Shown here: positions 35,698 to 38,270 of the stretch, in pieces
Layout of the letters: each line of letters starts with the position of its first letter
Numbering within the stretch: the first letter of the stretch is position 1
Source: an uncultured Pseudomonadota bacterium
GTDB lineage: Bacteria > Myxococcota_A > UBA796 > SXON01
Reading direction: 5' to 3'
Assembly: GCA_903959175.1 (NCBI GenBank)
Contig: CAJBVW010000122.1
Span: 1-38,270, forward strand
Length of the DNA: 38,270 nt
Notes under the pieces: model-generated
The model's database searches: none
What the model was told of the DNA's origin: nothing
The model's input: only the letters and a program-made list of their open reading frames with translations
Program-made: the position numbers and the translations under genes

Positions 35698-36696
35698 ATG
35701 AACCCGCTCGCCGCCCTCACCGCCTCGCTCGCCGCGCCGCCGCCGGTCTATGTCCTCGTGGGCCCAGAGGGGCTGCTCGTGCGCCAGGCCGAGGAAGAGG
35801 TCCGTGTGGCAATCGCGAGCGGACCGGTGGCCGCGTTCAACCACGCGGTGTTTACCGCCGGGGAGGAGGGCGCGCTGTCCTTCCGGGACGCCGCGTTCAG
35901 CGCCCCGATGATGGCGGCCCGGCGCCTCGTGGTCATCCGCCAGGTCCAGGACGCCAACGCCGCGCTCCTCGACGCGGTGCTCGCCTACGTGGGGGCCCCG
36001 TGCCCGACCACCGTGCTCGTGTTGTCGGGGGAGAAGTTCCCCGGCGCGACCGGCGGGATGGACCGCGGCCTCCGCATCGTGAACGCCGCGAAGAAGGTGG
36101 GGTTGGTCCTCAAGATGGACGGCGAGGGCGTCGACGCCGTCGCCTTCGCCACCGCGCGCGTGAAGGACCGCGGCGCAAAGCTCGAGCGGGACGCTGCCAC
36201 GCTCCTCGTCGAGTTCGTGGGCGGCGAGCTCGCGCTCGTGGCCGCGGACGCCGAGAAGTGCGCGGACTTCGTCGGTCCGGGCGGCGTCGTCACCCGCGCC
36301 GTCGTGGAGGAGGTGTGCGCCTCCACCGCAGAAGCGGACGTGTGGGCCCTCACCGACGCCATCGTGGCCCGGGACGCCGACCGCGGCCTCGCGACGCTCC
36401 ACCACCTGCTCGAGGACGGCGAGGCGCCGCACAAGCTGCTCGCGTCCGTGGCGTGGCAGCTCCGCCAGGTGCTCGCCCTCCAGGACGCCGTGCGACGCGG
36501 CCTCTCCGAGCGCGACGCGAACATCCGCATGCCCCCGCAGAAGCTGCGCATGATCCGCGAGGTGGTTGCGAAGCGCCCGGTGTCCCCGTCGGCGATGCTG
36601 GAGGAGCTCGCGGCGGTGAACCGCGCGATGAACTCGTCCCGCGCCGGCGATCGGCGGATCTTCGAGGCCTTCGTCCTCAGGCTCGTCCAGCGCTGA
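35698..36696 (+). CDS. holA: DNA polymerase III subunit delta
   Basis: HolA opens the beta clamp within the clamp loader. The 332-residue protein shows YVLVGPEGLLVRQAEEEV (family: yll.GdE.ll...a...i), FSAPMMAARRLVVIRQVQDA, TTVLVLSGEKFPGATGGMDR, RDAATLLVEFVGGELALVAA, VWALTDAIVARDADRGLATL, LASVAWQLRQVLALQDAV and a C-terminal helix ending RIFEAFVLRLVQR. These match the three delta domains. ATG 35698 is preceded by a 69-base gap after the LptE-like gene. Confidence 0.92.
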   Translation: MNPLAALTASLAAPPPVYVLVGPEGLLVRQAEEEVRVAIASGPVAAFNHAVFTAGEEGALSFRDAAFSAPMMAARRLVVIRQVQDANAALLDAVLAYVGAPCPTTVLVLSGEKFPGATGGMDRGLRIVNAAKKVGLVLKMDGEGVDAVAFATARVKDRGAKLERDAATLLVEFVGGELALVAADAEKCADFVGPGGVVTRAVVEEVCASTAEADVWALTDAIVARDADRGLATLHHLLEDGEAPHKLLASVAWQLRQVLALQDAVRRGLSERDANIRMPPQKLRMIREVVAKRPVSPSAMLEELAAVNRAMNSSRAGDRRIFEAFVLRLVQR

Positions 36697-36705
36697 CGGC
36701 GTGGG

Positions 36706-36741
36706 GACAGCGGCGCACGGCGGGGGGAGGCGTGCGCTGTC
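36706..36741 (+). repeat. Inverted repeat 3' of holA
   Basis: GCGCACG (36713-36719) pairs with CGTGCGC (36731-36737), and flanking GACA/TGTC extend the stem with a 3-base bulge. No T-run follows on the plus strand, so it is a hairpin rather than a clear terminator. It is nine bases after the holA stop. Confidence 0.5.
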
Positions 36742-36765
36742 GGGCGTACGCGGCCCGGTCAGACC

Positions 36766-36863
36766 GTGTAGTCGCTTCCGGCGTCTACGAGCTGAGCAAA
36801 AACGCCAACGGCACCCCACGACATGTCGTAGGGTGCTGTCGGTGCGAACCCGACGGACTACGC
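36766..36863. other. Four-stem cloverleaf-like structured intergenic element
   Basis: Four pairings close in order: P1 GTGTAGTC (36766-36773) with GACTACGC (36856-36863); P2 GGCGT (36780-36784) with ACGCC (36802-36806); P3 36811-36836, an 11-12 bp hairpin; and P4 GTCGG-TGCGAAC-CCGAC (36838-36854). P1 has a G-U pair only if the plus strand is transcribed, while P3 has one only on the minus strand, so the active strand is unclear. It is not a normal tRNA (no anticodon arm). It may be a structured RNA or a small repeat-type mobile element. P1 ends at the rpsT stop. Confidence 0.45.
36798..36836 (-). terminator. Terminator of rpsT
   Basis: On the minus strand GCACCC-T-ACGA pairs with TCGT-G-GGGTGC (36811-36836) with a CATG loop and a U-G pair that is a mismatch on the other strand. 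A run TTTTT follows at 36798-36802, nine bases past the stem. It lies 28 bases beyond the rpsT stop. Confidence 0.55.
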
Positions 36864-37142
36864 CTATTTGGCGGCGTCGGCCTTGATCGCGTTGACCGCG
36901 TTCGCCAGGCGGCTGATCCGGCGAGCCGCGTTGCGGGGGTGGATGACACCCTTCTGCGCGAGCTTGTGGAGCAGCGAGACGGTCGAGGGCAGATCCGCGA
37001 CGGCGGCGGTGTGATCACCACCGGCGACGAGGGTCTTGAGCGCCTTGACCTTGCTACGCATGCGGGAACGATTCGCACGGTTCCGCTCGTTGGCGGCCTG
37101 GCTGGTGCGAATGCGCTTGATGGCGTCCTTGTGGTGTGCCAC
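36864..37142 (-). CDS. rpsT: 30S ribosomal protein S20
   Basis: S20 is a helical 16S rRNA-binding protein. The 92-residue protein reads MAHHKDAIKRIRTSQAANER, matching the family start MANHKSAIKRIRQ, then NRANRSRMRSKVKALKTLV, and LLHKLAQKGVIHPRNAARRI near the end, all typical. GTG 37142 is used because GGAG (37149-37152) lies six bases upstream and because the protein begins at the family N-terminus; upstream in-frame starts only add a non-conserved segment. It is divergent from scpA. Confidence 0.96.
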   Translation of the reverse strand: MAHHKDAIKRIRTSQAANERNRANRSRMRSKVKALKTLVAGGDHTAAVADLPSTVSLLHKLAQKGVIHPRNAARRISRLANAVNAIKADAAK

Positions 37143-37168
37143 GAGAATCTCCGATTTCTGGGGCACGC

Positions 37169-37196
37169 GCATTATCTCGCCCGTACCCGTTGTCAA
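37169..37196 (-). promoter_or_regulatory. Promoter of rpsT
   Basis: On the minus strand TTGACA (37191-37196, a perfect -35) and TAATGC (37169-37174) are separated by 16 bases. A better -10, GATAAT (37171-37176), would leave only 14 bases. The start codon is 27 bases downstream of the -10. Confidence 0.55.
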
Positions 37197-37221
37197 GGGC
37201 CGACGAATCCTTGTCAAGGGC
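37190..37221. repeat. 11-bp direct repeat in the rpsT-scpA promoter region
   Basis: TTGTCAAGGGC occurs at 37190-37200 and 37211-37221, exactly 21 bases (two helical turns) apart. One copy supplies the rpsT -35 on the minus strand (TTGACA); the other supplies the scpA -35 on the plus strand (TTGTCA). Confidence 0.8.
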
Positions 37222-37239
37222 GTCCGGATCCGGTAGAAA
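37211..37239 (+). promoter_or_regulatory. Promoter of scpA
   Basis: TTGTCA (37211-37216) and TAGAAA (37234-37239) have a 17-base spacer and precede scpA by 66 bases. Confidence 0.5.
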
Positions 37240-37305
37240 CGCTCGACCTCGCGCCCCGTGCACCCGGGGCCTCCACCCTCCCTCGCCGACCGCTCCCCAA
37301 GAGTC

Positions 37306-38136
37306 ATGTACGCGCTTCAGGCCCCGAACCTGTCGAGCGCGGCCCGCGTCGCGGATCCCCCGGTTCACATCGGGGTTTACGACGGGCCGCTCGAGCTGTT
37401 GCTCTTCCTGGTGCGCCGGGAAGGTGTGGACGTGCGCGAGATCCCCGTCGCCCGGATCTGCGACGCGTACCTCGCCTACCTCGACGGAGCCGACGAGATC
37501 GACGTGGATCAGGCGGGGGACTACCTCGTGATGGCGGCGACGCTCTGCCAGCTCAAGGCCCGCGAGCTCCTGCCGCGCGCTGCGGAGACGAAGGAAGAAG
37601 AGGAGGAGATCGACCCGCGCGAGGCCCTCGCCCGGCGTCTCCTCGAGTACGAGCGCTTCCGCGACGCCTCGGAGGAGCTCGGCCACCGCGAGCGCCTGGA
37701 CCGGGACGTGTTCGCGCGCCCCGCCGAGCCCCCCGCGCCCGACGAGCAGCACATCGACCCGGGGATGGACGCCTTCGGGCTCCTCCGCCTTTTCTACAGC
37801 GTGGCCGAGCGCGCCGCGCGGCCCCCGCACCAGCACCGCATCATCCGCGAGCGCTTCTCCTTCGCCGACACGGTGCGCTGGATCCTGGCGCGCCTGCCGC
37901 CGGGGAACGAGGCCCTGCTGGCCGAGCTGATGATGGAGATGAACAGCCGGTCGCGGCGCATCTTCACCTTCCTCGGCGTGCTCGAGATGGCGCGGCTCCA
38001 GTTCGTCGACGTGGTGCAGCACATCCACCTCGGCGCCGTGATGGTGACCGGCAAGGTCAGCCTCGCGGACGCCGATCTGTCGGCGCTGCCCGTCGAAGAG
38101 GGCCACGAGCACGACAACGACGAGCCGGACGCCTAG
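37306..38136 (+). CDS. scpA: Segregation and condensation protein A
   Basis: ScpA is the kleisin that bridges SMC heads in bacterial condensin. The 276-residue protein has the N-terminal SMC-neck-binding region HIGVYDGPLELLLFLVRREG, then VDVREIPVARICDAYLAYL, DYLVMAATLCQLKARELLP, an acidic linker (~85-100, ETKEEEEEIDP), and a C-terminal winged helix (IFTFLGVLEMARLQFVDVVQ). ATG 37306 is used because the family N-terminus starts soon after; GTG 37258 would add 16 unconserved residues. scpB follows after three bases. Confidence 0.95.
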   Translation: MYALQAPNLSSAARVADPPVHIGVYDGPLELLLFLVRREGVDVREIPVARICDAYLAYLDGADEIDVDQAGDYLVMAATLCQLKARELLPRAAETKEEEEEIDPREALARRLLEYERFRDASEELGHRERLDRDVFARPAEPPAPDEQHIDPGMDAFGLLRLFYSVAERAARPPHQHRIIRERFSFADTVRWILARLPPGNEALLAELMMEMNSRSRRIFTFLGVLEMARLQFVDVVQHIHLGAVMVTGKVSLADADLSALPVEEGHEHDNDEPDA

Positions 38137-38139
38137 CCG

Positions 38140-38270
38140 ATGTCCGGCTCCGATGATGACGACAACGTCTTCGTCCTCCGGCCGCTCGCCGTTGAGCGCG
38201 ACGGCGACGGGGAAGGCGAAGCGGAGGGCGGGCCCCCACCGCCCGAGCTGCTCGTCCCCACCATCGAGGC
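38140..38270 (+). CDS. scpB: Probable segregation and condensation protein B, 3' end outside window
   Basis: ATG 38140 starts an open frame that runs off the window (MSGSDDDDNVFVLRPLAVER ... ELLVPTIEA). The acidic N-terminal ~35 residues are not conserved, but ELLVPTIEA fits the start of the first winged helix of ScpB (ELxxxIEALLFAS). The assignment rests mainly on its place directly after scpA. Confidence 0.65.
   Translation, partial: MSGSDDDDNVFVLRPLAVERDGDGEGEAEGGPPPPELLVPTIE

Noticed and set aside
36766-36863. A tRNA gene or pseudogene
   Set aside because: The last arm resembles a T-arm, but there is no anticodon arm or D-arm of normal size.

Overview
The window is 38.3 kb of very GC-rich chromosomal DNA from a diderm (LPS-making) bacterium. 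Dense overlapping genes, GTG/TTG starts, the ybeZ-HD-ybeY cluster, a lol-bam-lpx run and several short lipoproteins suggest a Myxococcota/deltaproteobacterium-like lineage. That placement is inferred from gene content and base composition; no rRNA is present to confirm it. I see no insertion sequence, prophage, CRISPR array or rRNA operon. Nearly all of it is core genome, with a few unusual insertions.

Layout, left to right. Positions 1-1958 hold the end of a degenerate uracil-DNA-glycosylase-like gene, a three-S1-domain RNA-binding protein (minus strand) and a divergent, atypical CsrA. Positions 1994-7471 are queA-tgt-yajC-secD-secF (queuosine tRNA modification plus Sec accessory complex). 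Positions 7488-11892 carry a strong promoter, an IHF/HU gene, an unknown secreted protein, a PIN-PhoH ATPase, birA, an opposing histidine phosphatase and coaX. Positions 11889-18304 hold an unknown repeat protein, ybeZ/phoH, a 7TM-HD phosphodiesterase, ybeY, and prfB with a canonical programmed +1 frameshift.

Positions 18307-19937 encode a DUF692/MNIO-family enzyme overlapping a candidate partner gene, with no visible precursor peptide. Positions 20127-30501 form an outer-membrane biogenesis block: lolC/E, lolD, bamA, skp, lpxD, fabZ, lpxA, a Gfo/Idh oxidoreductase and lpxB. An alkaline-phosphatase-superfamily gene is inserted on the opposite strand between fabZ and lpxA. Positions 30514-38270 contain a dnaK-like gene, tRNA-Leu(UAA), a TlpA-like thioredoxin, an unknown lipoprotein, rpsU, an outer-membrane barrel, an LptE-like lipoprotein, holA, rpsT, scpA and the start of scpB.

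The genes most worth following up are the MNIO pair, the GnnA-like oxidoreductase in the lpx operon, the CsrA that appears to lack its key RNA-binding residues, queA with an apparent CTG start, and a four-stem structured intergenic element between holA and rpsT.
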